Source of the DNA: Candidatus Tokpelaia sp. | GTDB lineage: Bacteria; Pseudomonadota; Alphaproteobacteria; Rhizobiales; Rhizobiaceae | Direction: 5' to 3' | Length of the DNA stretch: 64,000 nucleotides | Assembly (NCBI RefSeq): GCF_008636115.1 | Contig: NZ_QLZD01000027.1 | Coordinates: 62,001-126,000, forward strand | Part shown: one piece after another, positions 1-8,946 of the stretch | How positions within the stretch are numbered: position 1 is the stretch's first letter | How the letters are laid out: every line of letters begins with the position of its first letter | Position numbers and translations under genes: made by a program | Notes under the pieces: model-generated | What the model was told of the DNA's origin: nothing | The model's input: the letters and a program-made list of their open reading frames with translations, nothing else | Database searches by the model: none

Positions 1-78
1 TTCTGCCTCTTTCAGGCTGTAATACACATATTCCTTATTGCCGATTTTCAGAGTTTTACGGCATTTAAAACTATCCAT
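1..78 (-). CDS. acnA: Aconitate hydratase, N-terminal 26 codons (partial)
   Basis: The minus strand reads from an ATG at 78 to the window edge without a stop. The peptide starts MDSFKCRKTL and continues to NKEYVYYSLKEAE, which matches the usual start of alphaproteobacterial AcnA (a DSF-C-TL segment followed by a YVYYSL segment). The enzyme interconverts citrate and isocitrate in the TCA cycle. An in-frame ATG at 87 would add three residues, but the AAGG-like ribosome site lies only about three bases from it, so 78 is preferred. Divergent placement next to ccmA is familiar from Rhizobiales genomes. Only the N-terminus is visible, so the iron-sulfur ligands cannot be checked. Confidence 0.8.
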   Translation of the reverse strand, partial: MDSFKCRKTLKIGNKEYVYYSLKEAE

Positions 79-231
79 ATGCACCATTGACCTTAATCCC
101 GTATATTTGAACTGCCGGCACCCCGGCGCAGATAAAACCGGCAAAGGCGGCCTGACAGAGACGCATTTCACCCTTGCAGATAAAATATGGCTGTTTTATA
201 GAACTATTCCTAAAAATCTTCCAGACATGTT

Positions 232-260
232 TTGAAAAATAATCCGGTTTAAATTATATT
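232..260 (+). promoter_or_regulatory. Possible sigma-70 promoter for ccmA
   Basis: TTGAAA (232-237) and TATATT (255-260) are separated by exactly 17 bases, each with one mismatch to the sigma-70 consensus. The site lies about 105 bases upstream of ccmA in the acnA-ccmA divergent gap. The call is by pattern only. Confidence 0.45.
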
Positions 261-365
261 TGGGGGAGAGTCGAGCGGCAAAAGCGCGGCAGCCATTGTG
301 ACAGCGCTGCTTATTAAGCGGCTTATAGCGGCTGACAAAAGGGGATAGAGGCAGACAGACCAAAT

Positions 366-1094
366 ATGGCGGAAATTCCCCAATATGTGCGCATAGAAAT
401 TGAAGGCTTACAAGCGCAGCGCGGCGGCAAAATTCTGTTCTCGCAGCTTTCCTTCAGCTTGCAAAGCGGGCAAATAGCAGTGATAAACGGGGCCAACGGC
501 ACAGGAAAATCCACTTTATTGCGTCTCATAGCCGGGCTTTACCCACCGCTTTCCGGCACTATTGATTTATCGATGGCGACTGCGCAAAAAACCGCACCAG
601 CTTTGGAAAATAAAAATATTTCCCTGCCGCGGCAAGGTTTCAGCCATTATTTGAGCGATAAAAATGCCATGAAACCGCAGCTTTCCGTCCGCGATAATCT
701 GCGCTTCTGGTGCCGCTTCTTCACTGATAAGCGCCTTGGCGCCGGTGAGGAAAAAAAAGTGCTGCTCAGGGCTCTGGATAAAGTAAAAATGGCCGCCTAT
801 GCCGATTTGCCCTTTGCCGCTTTATCTACCGGGCAAAAGCGGCGCATCGGCCTCAGCCGCCTGTTGACCGGAGCGCGGCCTTTATGGCTGCTGGACGAAC
901 CAGGCTCCGGGCTTGACCAGGCCGGCGCGGCGCTTTTCAGCCAGATTTGCCGGGAGCATCTGGCTGCCGGCGGGCTGGTTATCGCCGCCACCCATACACC
1001 GCTTGGTCTGCCGGCGGATATAAGCCTTAATCTCGCCGATTATCGGCCGCAAACGCCGGAAGGACAATTTTATGACCCCCTTCAGGCCGGATAG
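366..1094 (+). CDS. ccmA: Heme exporter ATP-binding protein CcmA
   Basis: CcmA is the ATPase of the CcmAB(C) complex, which releases holo-CcmE during System I cytochrome c maturation at the inner membrane. The 242-residue length is close to the family norm. Visible motifs are the Walker A loop GANGTGKST (about residues 42-50), the signature LSTGQKRR (153-160), Walker B LWLLDEPGSGLD (about 173-184) and a switch histidine in ATHTP. It is the first of a same-strand set ccmA-ccmB-ccmC-ccmD-ccmG. CcmE, CcmF and CcmH are not in the window, so they must be encoded elsewhere. Confidence 0.93.
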   Translation: MAEIPQYVRIEIEGLQAQRGGKILFSQLSFSLQSGQIAVINGANGTGKSTLLRLIAGLYPPLSGTIDLSMATAQKTAPALENKNISLPRQGFSHYLSDKNAMKPQLSVRDNLRFWCRFFTDKRLGAGEEKKVLLRALDKVKMAAYADLPFAALSTGQKRRIGLSRLLTGARPLWLLDEPGSGLDQAGAALFSQICREHLAAGGLVIAATHTPLGLPADISLNLADYRPQTPEGQFYDPLQAG

Positions 1095-1145
1095 CGGGCA
1101 GACAAAACAAGGCTCCGGCCGCGCGCCGTCACTCAAGAGATAAAA

Positions 1146-1805
1146 ATGAAAAACCTGTTTATCCGCGATATAAAAGCCGGTATTAAAGCCGGCGGCGCCA
1201 TTGGCACCAGCCTGCTCTTCTTCATTTCCGTCATTATTCTGTCACCTTTTGCGCTGGGAACAGACAAAACGCTGCTGGCGCAAGCCGGCCCCGGCCTGTT
1301 ATGGTTTTTTGCCCTGCTGGCGGTTTTACTGGGGCTGGACAGGCTGTTCCAGACCGATAAAGAAGACGGCTCGCTGGATATTATTCTTGCCGCCGGCGAT
1401 TTCAGCAGCCTGACAGTAATGGTTCTGGTCAAATCGGCAGCCCATTGGGTGAGCACGGTGCTGCCGCTTATCGCCGCCGCACCGGTTTTGTCCTTATTGC
1501 TGAATCCGGCCTGGCGCCAGGCCGCAGCCTTAACTGCCAGCCTTGTCCTTGGCACTCCGGCCATCACCTTTATCGGCGCGCTGGGCGCGGCCTTAACCGC
1601 CGCTTTGCCGCGCGGCGGCGTTCTGCTTGCCGTGCTGGTGCTGCCTTTGATTATACCGGTTATTATTTTCGGCACGGCGGCAAGCGTGGCTCTTGCCGCC
1701 GGCACGGCGCTCCAGCCGCTTTACTTCCTGCTGGCGCTTACCCTGTTTTTCGGCCTTGTCGGCCCGGCAGCAGCAGCGTTAGCGCTCAAATTTACCGCTG
1801 AATAG
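1146..1805 (+). CDS. ccmB: Heme exporter membrane protein CcmB
   Basis: CcmB is the 219-residue integral membrane partner of CcmA. The sequence has about six hydrophobic segments and a typical start (FIRDIKAGIKAGG) with an early FF-SVI-L-PFALG segment that is common in CcmB. It starts 51 bases after the ccmA stop and so probably shares its transcript. A gap of 122 bases separates it from ccmC. In the complex it is thought to couple ATP hydrolysis to release of heme-loaded CcmE. The call rests on both sequence and operon position. Confidence 0.9.
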   Translation: MKNLFIRDIKAGIKAGGAIGTSLLFFISVIILSPFALGTDKTLLAQAGPGLLWFFALLAVLLGLDRLFQTDKEDGSLDIILAAGDFSSLTVMVLVKSAAHWVSTVLPLIAAAPVLSLLLNPAWRQAAALTASLVLGTPAITFIGALGAALTAALPRGGVLLAVLVLPLIIPVIIFGTAASVALAAGTALQPLYFLLALTLFFGLVGPAAAALALKFTAE

Positions 1806-1927
1806 CCGCCGCGCCGGCCTGATAAACGCATTGCCAAAGCCGAAATTTTATCTATAATAAAGGTTCCGACAAGCCAGAACCGGCGCCGGCCGGCGCTGCA
1901 ACCGCTATAAGGCCGCATTAACCTGTT

Positions 1928-2752
1928 ATGTCTCTTCCTGCCCCTTCTCTGCCGCAATCCTGGTGGCGCGGGCTTTCCCGCCCGCAGCGTTTTATGCAAA
2001 TATCGGCGCGGCTTTTGCCGCCTTTGGGCATAATATCGGCCGTGGGGCTTGCCGCCGGGCTATATCTTGCCTGGGCGGCACCGCCGGATTACCAGCAGGG
2101 GCTGACGGTCAAAATCATGTTTATTCATGTGCCTTGCGCCTGGCTCTCTATGCTGTGCTATACTATGATGGCCTGCTCAGCCGCCGGTATTTTGCTGTGG
2201 AAGCACCCGCTCGCCGCTATTGCCCTGAAAACCGCCGCCCCAATCGGTGCCGCCTTTACCTTATTGGCGCTGGCAACAGGCTCTATCTGGGGGCGGCCAA
2301 GCTGGGGCACATGGTGGGAATGGGGTGATTCCCGCCTGTTTTCCATGTTTATTCTGCTCCTGCTTTATTGCGGCATTATCGCGCTGTCACGCGCTTTTGA
2401 CAATAGCCGCACCGCGGCTTATGCCGCTGCCGTTTTAACCCTTATCGGCTTTATTGATATTCCGATTATCAAATTTTCAGTAGAATGGTGGAACAGTCTG
2501 CACCAGCCCGCCTCTATTTTGCGCAAAGGCGGCATAGCCATTGCCCCTGCTATTCTCATACCCTTGCTGGTAATGGCGGCTGCCTTTACTATGCTGTTTT
2601 TTGTCTTGCAGCTTTTGGCCATGCGCAATGAAATTTTGCGCGTCTCACTGCGCGCTTTGCAGCAAAAACTGGCATGGGAGGCAGAGCCGGCGGCAGTCGA
2701 TGAGCCTGACACTATAGCCGATAACGGGCAGGACAGGGAAACGGGCCTATGA
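1928..2752 (+). CDS. ccmC: Heme-handling protein CcmC
   Basis: CcmC places heme on the chaperone CcmE at the periplasmic face of the inner membrane. The 274-residue protein has about six membrane segments and the tryptophan-rich heme-handling (WWD) motif, visible as WGRPSWGTWWEWGDSR near residues 122-137. The histidine in FIHVPCAW (near 65) is in the expected place for a heme ligand. The C-terminus has an acidic tail of about 25 residues. The stop codon overlaps the ccmD start (ATGA), which suggests translational coupling. Confidence 0.93.
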   Translation: MSLPAPSLPQSWWRGLSRPQRFMQISARLLPPLGIISAVGLAAGLYLAWAAPPDYQQGLTVKIMFIHVPCAWLSMLCYTMMACSAAGILLWKHPLAAIALKTAAPIGAAFTLLALATGSIWGRPSWGTWWEWGDSRLFSMFILLLLYCGIIALSRAFDNSRTAAYAAAVLTLIGFIDIPIIKFSVEWWNSLHQPASILRKGGIAIAPAILIPLLVMAAAFTMLFFVLQLLAMRNEILRVSLRALQQKLAWEAEPAAVDEPDTIADNGQDRETGL

Positions 2753-2904
2753 CACATTGGCAATTTGTCATTCTCGCTTATGCGATAACCGCTCTTGTCC
2801 TGACCGGCCTTTTTGCCCGCCTGTTTATCGCCGGCAGGCGGCTGCGGCAAGAGCTGCGGCAGATGGAACAAAAGCGGGCGGCAAACAGGCGCAATCATGG
2901 CTGA
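2749..2904 (+). CDS. ccmD: Heme exporter small subunit CcmD
   Basis: A 51-codon frame begins with MTHWQFVILAYA, contains a single membrane helix and ends in a very basic tail (GRRLRQELRQMEQKRAANRR). This is the usual CcmD layout: a periplasmic start, one transmembrane segment and a charged cytoplasmic end. CcmD helps release heme-CcmE from CcmC and CcmAB. Its ATG overlaps the ccmC stop by four bases. The identification uses size, topology and position, because the family is poorly conserved. Confidence 0.85.
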   Translation: MTHWQFVILAYAITALVLTGLFARLFIAGRRLRQELRQMEQKRAANRRNHG

Positions 2905-2927
2905 AACCTGATACAATAAGGGCATAA

Positions 2928-3599
2928 ATGGCTGGAGATGACATAAAAACAGCTAAAACAGAGCCGCCGTCAGCGGGGCCGGCGCTGCCGGCGCGCGGCA
3001 AAAGACGTTTGCTGCTGTTAATGCCGTTTTTGCTGCTTTCTGCTTTTATCCTTTTGGCCTTTTTTCGTATCACTGCGCAGACAGGCAATGAGGCGGACGA
3101 TGAAATCCCCAATGCGCTACAGGATAAAGCAGCGCCGCGCCTGAAACTGCCGCTGCTGGAGGCGGCAGCAAACACGGCGCTGCCGGCTGCCGGCACCAAA
3201 GCTGCAACGGCAGCAAAACAGCTTTTTGACAGCAATAATTTCAAAGGCCGCGTCACTTTGGTCAATTTCTGGGGCTCATGGTGCCCCCCCTGCCGGGAAG
3301 AACACCCTTTTTTGATGAGTCTGGCCGATAATCCGGCTTTTCAACTGGTTGGCGTCAATTATAAAGACAGCAGCGACAATGCCAAACGTTTTCTCGGCAA
3401 TTTCGGCAATCCCTTTCGCCTGATTGGCTTTGACAAAAACGGCCATGCCGCCATTGACTGGGGCGTTTACGGCCCGCCGGAAACATTTGTGCTCGATAAA
3501 GGCGGCATTATTCTCTACCGCTTTATCGGCCCGATGAATGAAGCCGCTTTCCGCGAAAAAATTCTGCCGCTTATCACCCGCGCCAATGCCCGGCAGTAA
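2928..3599 (+). CDS. ccmG: Thiol:disulfide interchange protein CcmG/DsbE
   Basis: This is a membrane-anchored periplasmic thioredoxin-fold protein that reduces apocytochrome c or CcmH thiols before heme attachment. A cytoplasmic stretch of about 25 residues precedes one membrane anchor (about 28-46). The redox site WCPPC (about 118-122) sits in the motif NFWGSWCPPCREE, and a later GVYGPPETF segment carries the cis-proline region typical of DsbE. It starts 23 bases after ccmD with an AAGGG ribosome site. The protein is somewhat longer than typical DsbE because of the N-terminal extension and a linker rich in Ala and Lys. Confidence 0.9.
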   Translation: MAGDDIKTAKTEPPSAGPALPARGKRRLLLLMPFLLLSAFILLAFFRITAQTGNEADDEIPNALQDKAAPRLKLPLLEAAANTALPAAGTKAATAAKQLFDSNNFKGRVTLVNFWGSWCPPCREEHPFLMSLADNPAFQLVGVNYKDSSDNAKRFLGNFGNPFRLIGFDKNGHAAIDWGVYGPPETFVLDKGGIILYRFIGPMNEAAFREKILPLITRANARQ

Positions 3600-3767
3600 C
3601 CCAAGCGCCGTCACCCGCGCTGCCGCATAATTAACCATAAATTAACTTTCCGTTGGATTGCCGCAGGAAATCATTGCCGCTGCGCCCGTTTGCGCTTAAC
3701 TTTTCGTTAAGAATTAACAGACCTTGCCTTTGCCGGCTCAGGTTGATTTTTGGCAAACAGGCGGAAA

Positions 3768-4505
3768 ATGCGCGCGACTATCGGTAAATTTCTATGCTGC
3801 TTCCTGATTTTTGCCCTGGGCCTGGCCAATGCGGCAGCAGCAGCGCTTACCTCTGCCCCAGCCGGCAAAGCCGCTTTGCCGGCGCTCTCTGCCGCCGCCG
3901 GATCGGCGGCGATGGAAACATTGGGGCTAACCTCGCAACCTGTCGGCCATTATGATTTTTGCCGGCGTTATGCGCAACAATGCCGCGCTCGTAAAGGCGC
4001 GACCGCCCCGCTCAGGCTCACGCCGAAAATCCGGCATAATATGCTGCGCGTCAATGCCGCCGTTAATAATACTATACACGCCGCTACAGACGATGAAATT
4101 TACGGCAGGGAAGAATATTGGGAGTATCCTGATAAAGCCGGCAGTAAAATGCGCGGCGATTGTGAGGATTATGTGCTGCTGAAACAGCGGGAATTGCAAA
4201 AACGCGGCCTGCCCGCCGCCGCTTTGCTGATTACCGTCGTGCGCAAACCGGACGGTGAGGCTCATGCCGTGCTGAGCGTGCGCACAGAGGACGGCGATTT
4301 TATTCTCGATAATTTGCGTGATGAAGTGTTAAACTGGCAGGAAACGGAATATCATTATATTAAACGGCAATCGATCCGGCATGCCGGTCTGTGGGTCGGC
4401 ATCGCGCCGCGGCCAGCATTAAAGCCCGGCATTATGCAGGCCAAAAGCGGCAAAGCCGCCAATGCCGGCAGCCTGGCCTCTACCCGCGCAATTACCCGTC
4501 CCTGA
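3768..4505 (+). CDS. Periplasmic transglutaminase-like cysteine protease (BTLCP family)
   Basis: This belongs to the bacterial transglutaminase-like cysteine proteinase family (COG3672, formerly DUF920), which is common in Rhizobiales; LapG is a distant relative. The ATG at 3768, preceded by AGGCGG, gives a good signal peptide ending near ALGLANAAAAA. An upstream TTG at 3750 is possible but less likely. Catalytic elements are the Cys in GDCEDYVLLKQREL, the His in GEAHAVLSVRT and the Asp in FILDNL. The family usually cleaves or processes cell-surface proteins, but the substrate here is unknown. Its tail overlaps an upstream frame of asd, which is not translated in my reading. Confidence 0.85.
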   Translation: MRATIGKFLCCFLIFALGLANAAAAALTSAPAGKAALPALSAAAGSAAMETLGLTSQPVGHYDFCRRYAQQCRARKGATAPLRLTPKIRHNMLRVNAAVNNTIHAATDDEIYGREEYWEYPDKAGSKMRGDCEDYVLLKQRELQKRGLPAAALLITVVRKPDGEAHAVLSVRTEDGDFILDNLRDEVLNWQETEYHYIKRQSIRHAGLWVGIAPRPALKPGIMQAKSGKAANAGSLASTRAITRP

Positions 4506-4614
4506 CCTCTTGCCCCTGATACGCTTTATCGACCGCAGCAATTTGACCATATTTGCGGCGCCTGCTATAGGGTGGGTCATAGTGCAAAAACATGGTAAAA
4601 GCAGGAGATTGGCC

Positions 4615-5667
4615 ATGTCGGCAGCAACAGGGTTTAAAATTGCCGTTGTCGGCGCTACCGGTAATGTCGGGCGGGAAATGCTGACTATATTGGAAGAGCG
4701 CGGCTTCCCCGCTGCCGCCATTATCCCGCTTGCTTCGCGCCGCAGCCAAGGCAAGGAAGTCTCCTATGGTGACAAAAGCTTGAAAGTGCGGGCGCTGGAA
4801 AATTATGATTTTACCGATACGGATATTTGCCTGATGTCGGCCGGCAGCAAAATTGCGCAGGAATGGGCGCCGAAAATCGCCGGCATGCGCTGTGTTGTCA
4901 TTGATAATTCTTCGGCCTGGCGTTACCATGCCGATGTGCCGCTGATTGTGCCGGAGGTGAACCCTGAGGCCATAGAGAATTTTAACCGGCGCTATATTAT
5001 TGCCAATCCGAACTGCTCTACCGTGCAGCTTGTCATGGCGCTCAAGCCGCTGCATATGGCTGCCACAATCACGCGCGTGGTGGTTGCCACTTATCAATCT
5101 GTCTCCGGCGCCGGCAAAGCGGCAATGGACGAATTATTTGAGCAATCGCGCGCCGTTTTTGTGGCTGATCCGATTGAGCGCAAAATATTTACCAAGCGCA
5201 TTGCCTTTAACCTTATTCCTCATATTGACAGTTTTATGGAAGACGGCTCCACCAGAGAAGAATGGAAGCTCAACGCCGAAACCAAAAAAATTCTTGATCC
5301 GAAAATAAAAGTCGCCGCCACTGCCGTGCGCGTGCCGGTATTTATCGGCCATGGCGAGGCGGTAAATGCTGAATTTGCCCGGCCGATAAGCGCTGAAAAA
5401 GCGCGTGAGCTGCTGCGCCATGCACCCGGCCTGATGGTGGTGGATAAAAGGGAAGATGGCGGCTATGCCACGCCCTATGAAATAGCGGGCGAAGATGCCG
5501 CCTATATTAGCCGCCTGCGGGAAGATAGCAGCGTGGAAAACGGCCTCGCCTTCTGGATTGTTGCCGATAATCTGCGCAAAGGAGCAGCGCTTAATGCCGT
5601 GCAAATTGCCGAATTGCTGCTGGCGCGCAATTTGCTGCGGCCCAAAGCCGCCGGGAAGCAAGCGTGA
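4615..5667 (+). CDS. asd: Aspartate-semialdehyde dehydrogenase
   Basis: Asd makes aspartate semialdehyde from aspartyl phosphate with NADPH, the branch point to lysine/diaminopimelate, threonine and methionine. The 350-residue protein has the Rossmann start IAVVGATGNVGREM (residues 9-22), the catalytic Cys134 in IANPNCSTVQ, and the substrate region VSGAGKAAMDEL. An open frame extends upstream to 4462, but the ATG at 4615 follows GCAGGAGATTGGCC, a clear ribosome site, and it gives the normal family length. Confidence 0.95.
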   Translation: MSAATGFKIAVVGATGNVGREMLTILEERGFPAAAIIPLASRRSQGKEVSYGDKSLKVRALENYDFTDTDICLMSAGSKIAQEWAPKIAGMRCVVIDNSSAWRYHADVPLIVPEVNPEAIENFNRRYIIANPNCSTVQLVMALKPLHMAATITRVVVATYQSVSGAGKAAMDELFEQSRAVFVADPIERKIFTKRIAFNLIPHIDSFMEDGSTREEWKLNAETKKILDPKIKVAATAVRVPVFIGHGEAVNAEFARPISAEKARELLRHAPGLMVVDKREDGGYATPYEIAGEDAAYISRLREDSSVENGLAFWIVADNLRKGAALNAVQIAELLLARNLLRPKAAGKQA

Positions 5668-6048
5668 ACAAAGCGCCACTCATGCTCTGCCGCCTTGTCC
5701 CTGCCCCGCAGCACAGCAGCCGGCTCTCTGCCGGGCAAAATCGCGCCGCAACAGCAAGTGAGGACAGGCGCAGCGCGGCCTGGGCAGCGGAGCAAAAAAC
5801 CGCTTAAGCTGGAGCGGAAAACTGCCGAAGAACTGGCCGGTCGCTTTCACGCCCGCCCTGCTCTGCCGCCGTCCGGGCCTCATAACGGCGAATAAAAGAG
5901 AAGAAGGCAAGCATAAAGCCGTAAAACACTTATAAAGCAGCGGGGCTTTTTCTCTGCAAAAAGGCAAAAATAATTTGACAGGCCGGGCCGCAAAGGGGAT
6001 AAATTGATAATAAACTTCTCCTGAAGCCGGCATTATTGCGAGCTAGCC
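5668..6048. other. Gene-free gap of about 380 bases
   Basis: Open frames exist here on both strands, but they have low-complexity Pro/Ala/Arg translations and no convincing ribosome site. I see no RNA gene or strong terminator. Confidence 0.4.
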
Positions 6049-6237
6049 ATGCTACACGAATTGCTGCGGAAAATTCTGGATTTTGCCGGTTATCTGGCCT
6101 CTTTCTTTTGTGTGCTTAAGGCTGATAATCACCTCTTTATTGAGCTGGCGGCTTTCCTCGCCGTATTATTGCTGGTTATTGTCTCTGTCATAGTGGCGGC
6201 CAATAAAGCAGATCACCGGCGGCATAAACACCATTAG
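6049..6237 (+). CDS. Small single-span membrane protein, unknown
   Basis: A 62-residue frame has one strong membrane helix (about 27-50: a run of Leu, Val and Ile ending in VAANKA) and a His/Arg-rich tail. No family is recognised. The predicted upstream site is weak (GCGAGCTAGCC before ATG). It sits alone between asd and the methionine transporter. It could be a real small protein or a chance frame, and the hydrophobic profile is the main reason to keep it. Confidence 0.4.
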   Translation: MLHELLRKILDFAGYLASFFCVLKADNHLFIELAAFLAVLLLVIVSVIVAANKADHRRHKHH

Positions 6238-6366
6238 CGCCGCTCAAAACAGCCTTTTTAGAGAAATTCCTTAGAGAATTGCTCGGGGAAGGTTTTTTTT
6301 CTTTTATTTTCCCGGTCTCTCCTTTAGCATGGCGCCTCCCTGTTGTTTTACGGCGAAGGAGTGCTT

Positions 6367-7215
6367 ATGCCGTTACTTTCTGTTTTTATCCGCAATCTGT
6401 ATAATGCCGCCCTTTTTGCCGGCTTACTGGCTCCGGCAATCATGGCCGCAGCCCTGCCGGCGCGCGCGCAAGCGGCAGAAATGCCGGATAAAACCACAAT
6501 CCGCCTGGGTGTGATAGAAGGTGATGAGCTGGAAGTCTGGCAAACGGCAGCAGCCTATGCAAAGGAAAAAGAAGGGCTGAATATTGTGCTGGTGCCGTTT
6601 TCAGATTATATTTTGCCCAATGAAGCGCTCAATAATGGCGAGCTTGACGCCAATGCCTTTCAGCACCGGCCTTATCTGGAAGCGCAAATCGCCCAGCGCG
6701 GTTACAAAATCACCCCCGCCGGCGATACTTGTCTTTACCCTTTGGGCGCCTATTCCCGCCGGGTGAAAAAGCTGGAAGATCTGCCTATTGGTGCGACTAT
6801 CGGTATCCCCGATGATCCCTCCAATGAAGGCCGCGCTTTGCGCCTTTTGGCGCAAAAAGGCCTGATTACCCTTGATGACCCTGCCAATATTCTGGTAACG
6901 CCGATAAATATCAGCGATAATCCGAAGAATCTGCAATTTCAGGAAATGGATTCCGGCATTTTAGGCCGCGCTATTGGCGATATGGATCTGGTGATTGTGA
7001 CCAATAGCTGGGTGAGCGCGACCGGCCTTAACCCGGCAACAGAGCTGATTGCTGCCGAATCGCCCGTAAACAACCCTTATGTCAATTTTATTGCTGTCCG
7101 CAGTGAGGATACAGGCAGGCCCTGGGTGCAAAAGCTGGTCGCCTCTTATCAAAATGAGACAGTGCGCAGCGCTATTTGGCGCGTTTTCGGCAATCGCGCC
7201 ATTACCCCCTGGTAA
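6367..7215 (+). CDS. metQ: Methionine ABC transporter substrate-binding protein MetQ
   Basis: This NlpA/MetQ-family protein captures methionine in the periplasm and delivers it to MetNI. The ATG at 6367 has an excellent ribosome site (GAAGGAG, six bases away); a frame open from 6343 would add eight residues. The 282-residue product has a cleavable signal sequence ending LPARAQAAE with no lipobox cysteine, so it is predicted to be soluble rather than lipid-anchored. Family signatures include FQHRPYLEAQ and the PDDPSNEGRALRLL ligand-binding region. It is followed by metN after 12 bases, giving the order Q-N-I. Confidence 0.92.
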   Translation: MPLLSVFIRNLYNAALFAGLLAPAIMAAALPARAQAAEMPDKTTIRLGVIEGDELEVWQTAAAYAKEKEGLNIVLVPFSDYILPNEALNNGELDANAFQHRPYLEAQIAQRGYKITPAGDTCLYPLGAYSRRVKKLEDLPIGATIGIPDDPSNEGRALRLLAQKGLITLDDPANILVTPINISDNPKNLQFQEMDSGILGRAIGDMDLVIVTNSWVSATGLNPATELIAAESPVNNPYVNFIAVRSEDTGRPWVQKLVASYQNETVRSAIWRVFGNRAITPW

Positions 7216-7227
7216 GGAAGAGCGGCT

Positions 7228-8265
7228 ATGTCGACCAGGCCCAAAGCACAGCCTCTGCTGGAGCTGAAAAATCTGCGCCGCTCTTTTGGCGGCACCAAAG
7301 CCGTTAACGGTGTTTCTCTTACCGTTTATAAAGGGGAGATTCTTGGCATTATTGGTCGCAGCGGCGCCGGCAAATCAACCCTTATCCGCTGCATTAACGG
7401 GTTGGAAAAGCCCGATAGCGGCAGTATTTTTTATAAAAGCCGCGACAGCGCCGGGCTGACGCTTGAAGAAAGCCGACAAATGCGCCGCCGCATTGCCATG
7501 ATTTTCCAGCAGTTTAACCTGCTTTCTTCCCGCACTATTATCGATAATGTTGCTTTGCCGCTCAAACTGGCCGGCATGAGCAAAATTGCGCGGCGGCAAA
7601 AAGCGGCTGAGTTGTTACAGACTGTTGGCCTTGGCGGCAAAGAGCAACATTACCCCGCCTTTCTTTCCGGCGGGCAAAAGCAGCGCGTGGGCATTGCCCG
7701 CGCTTTGGCCGCCGGGCCGGATATTCTGCTGTCTGATGAAGCAAGCTCAGCGCTTGACCCGGAAACAACCCAGGCGATTTTGCAGCTCTTGCGAGAAATT
7801 AACCGCAAAATGGGTGTAACTATTATCCTTATCACCCATGAAATGGAAGTTATTCGCGCTATTGCCGACCGGCTGATTGTGCTGGATAAAGGCAAAATTG
7901 TTGAACAAGGCGCGGTGAAAGATATTTTTGCCCGGCCACAGGCAGCCGCGACAAGAGCGCTGTTGCAAACTATAATCCCCTCTTTGCCGCCGGCGCTGGC
8001 AGCGCAATTACGGCCGCAAGGGCATGAGGCGGTGATTGAGTTTCATCTTTCCGGCGCCGCGGCCAATACGCCTTTTCTACAGGATTTGCAGCGAGATACC
8101 GGCGCAATAGCGCGTATTATCCATGGCGGCATGGATACAATCCAGGGAGAAAGGCAGGGGCGGTTTTTTCTGGCGCTGAATGCGGGTGATAAAGCTAAAC
8201 TGGCGCAGGCGCTGGCCTGGCTGGCGGCCAAAGGCGATAAAAGCGAGGTTTTAGGCTATGTCTGA
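7228..8265 (+). CDS. metN: Methionine ABC transporter ATP-binding protein MetN
   Basis: This is the ATPase of the MetNIQ importer. It has Walker A GRSGAGKST (about 48-56), the signature LSGGQKQRVGIARAL, Walker B ILLSDEASSALD and the switch histidine in LITHEM. A C-terminal ACT-like NIL domain (about residues 265-345) follows, which in characterised MetN binds methionine and mediates trans-inhibition. It overlaps metI by eight bases. Confidence 0.94.
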   Translation: MSTRPKAQPLLELKNLRRSFGGTKAVNGVSLTVYKGEILGIIGRSGAGKSTLIRCINGLEKPDSGSIFYKSRDSAGLTLEESRQMRRRIAMIFQQFNLLSSRTIIDNVALPLKLAGMSKIARRQKAAELLQTVGLGGKEQHYPAFLSGGQKQRVGIARALAAGPDILLSDEASSALDPETTQAILQLLREINRKMGVTIILITHEMEVIRAIADRLIVLDKGKIVEQGAVKDIFARPQAAATRALLQTIIPSLPPALAAQLRPQGHEAVIEFHLSGAAANTPFLQDLQRDTGAIARIIHGGMDTIQGERQGRFFLALNAGDKAKLAQALAWLAAKGDKSEVLGYV

Positions 8266-8920
8266 CTGGGAATTGCTGCAAAAACTGCTGGGCCCGGCTT
8301 TGTGGGATACAATATGGACAATGGCCGCCGCCTCTTTTTTTGCCCTGCTCTTCGGCCTGCCGCTGGGGCTGCTGCTTTATGCCACGGCCAAAGGCCATTT
8401 ATTCGAGAATGCTTGGATAAACCGGCCGCTCAGCGCTTTTATCACCGCCTTGCGCGCCGTGCCCTTTATTATTCTGGCGGTGAGCCTCATTCCGCTGACG
8501 CGGCTCATTGTCGGCACTTCCATCGGTAATAGCGCCGCGGTTTTTGTTCTCTCGATTACCGCTATTCCCTTTTATGCGCGCATGGCCGAGCTTTCCTTCC
8601 GTGAAGTTGATAAAAATCTGATTCAGGCGGTGCTGTCTATGGGGGCAACGCGGCTGCAAACCTTGCGGGAAGTTGTGCTGCCGGAATCACTGCCCAGCCT
8701 GATAAGCGGTTTTACTGTGACCATTATTGCTATTATCGCCGCCAGCTCCATGGTCGGCTTTATTGGCGGCAATGGTTTGGGGCGGCTTGCTATCAGTTAT
8801 GGCTATCAGCGTTACAATGTGACCATTATGATTGCAGTCATTGCCGTGCTTATTGCCCTTAATGTTGCGGTGCAGTGGTTTGGCGACAGGCTGGCGCAAA
8901 AAGCCGCGCGGGTAAAATAA
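8258..8920 (+). CDS. metI: Methionine ABC transporter permease MetI
   Basis: This 220-residue permease has about five membrane helices and the EAA-type coupling loop (LIQAVLSMGATRLQTLREVVLPESLPSLISG), including the conserved MGA and the proline-rich end. It forms a homodimer with two MetN subunits. It starts within the end of metN (eight-base overlap), which supports co-translation. No S-box or SAM-II type riboswitch could be convincingly folded upstream of metQ by eye. Confidence 0.93.
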   Translation: MSDWELLQKLLGPALWDTIWTMAAASFFALLFGLPLGLLLYATAKGHLFENAWINRPLSAFITALRAVPFIILAVSLIPLTRLIVGTSIGNSAAVFVLSITAIPFYARMAELSFREVDKNLIQAVLSMGATRLQTLREVVLPESLPSLISGFTVTIIAIIAASSMVGFIGGNGLGRLAISYGYQRYNVTIMIAVIAVLIALNVAVQWFGDRLAQKAARVK

Positions 8921-8946
8921 AATTATAGAGTATCAGGGAAGCTGTC

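Noticed and set aside
38-235. 65-codon plus-strand frame at the window start
   Set aside because: It overlaps the acnA start on the other strand, and its translation has no family features.
4462-4614. N-terminal extension of Asd
   Set aside because: The extension overlaps the protease gene and is unlike Asd; a good ribosome site precedes the ATG at 4615.
6238-6366. SAM riboswitch upstream of metQ
   Set aside because: No SAM-I or SAM-II core could be recognised in the 130 bases by eye; the T-rich stretch alone is not enough.
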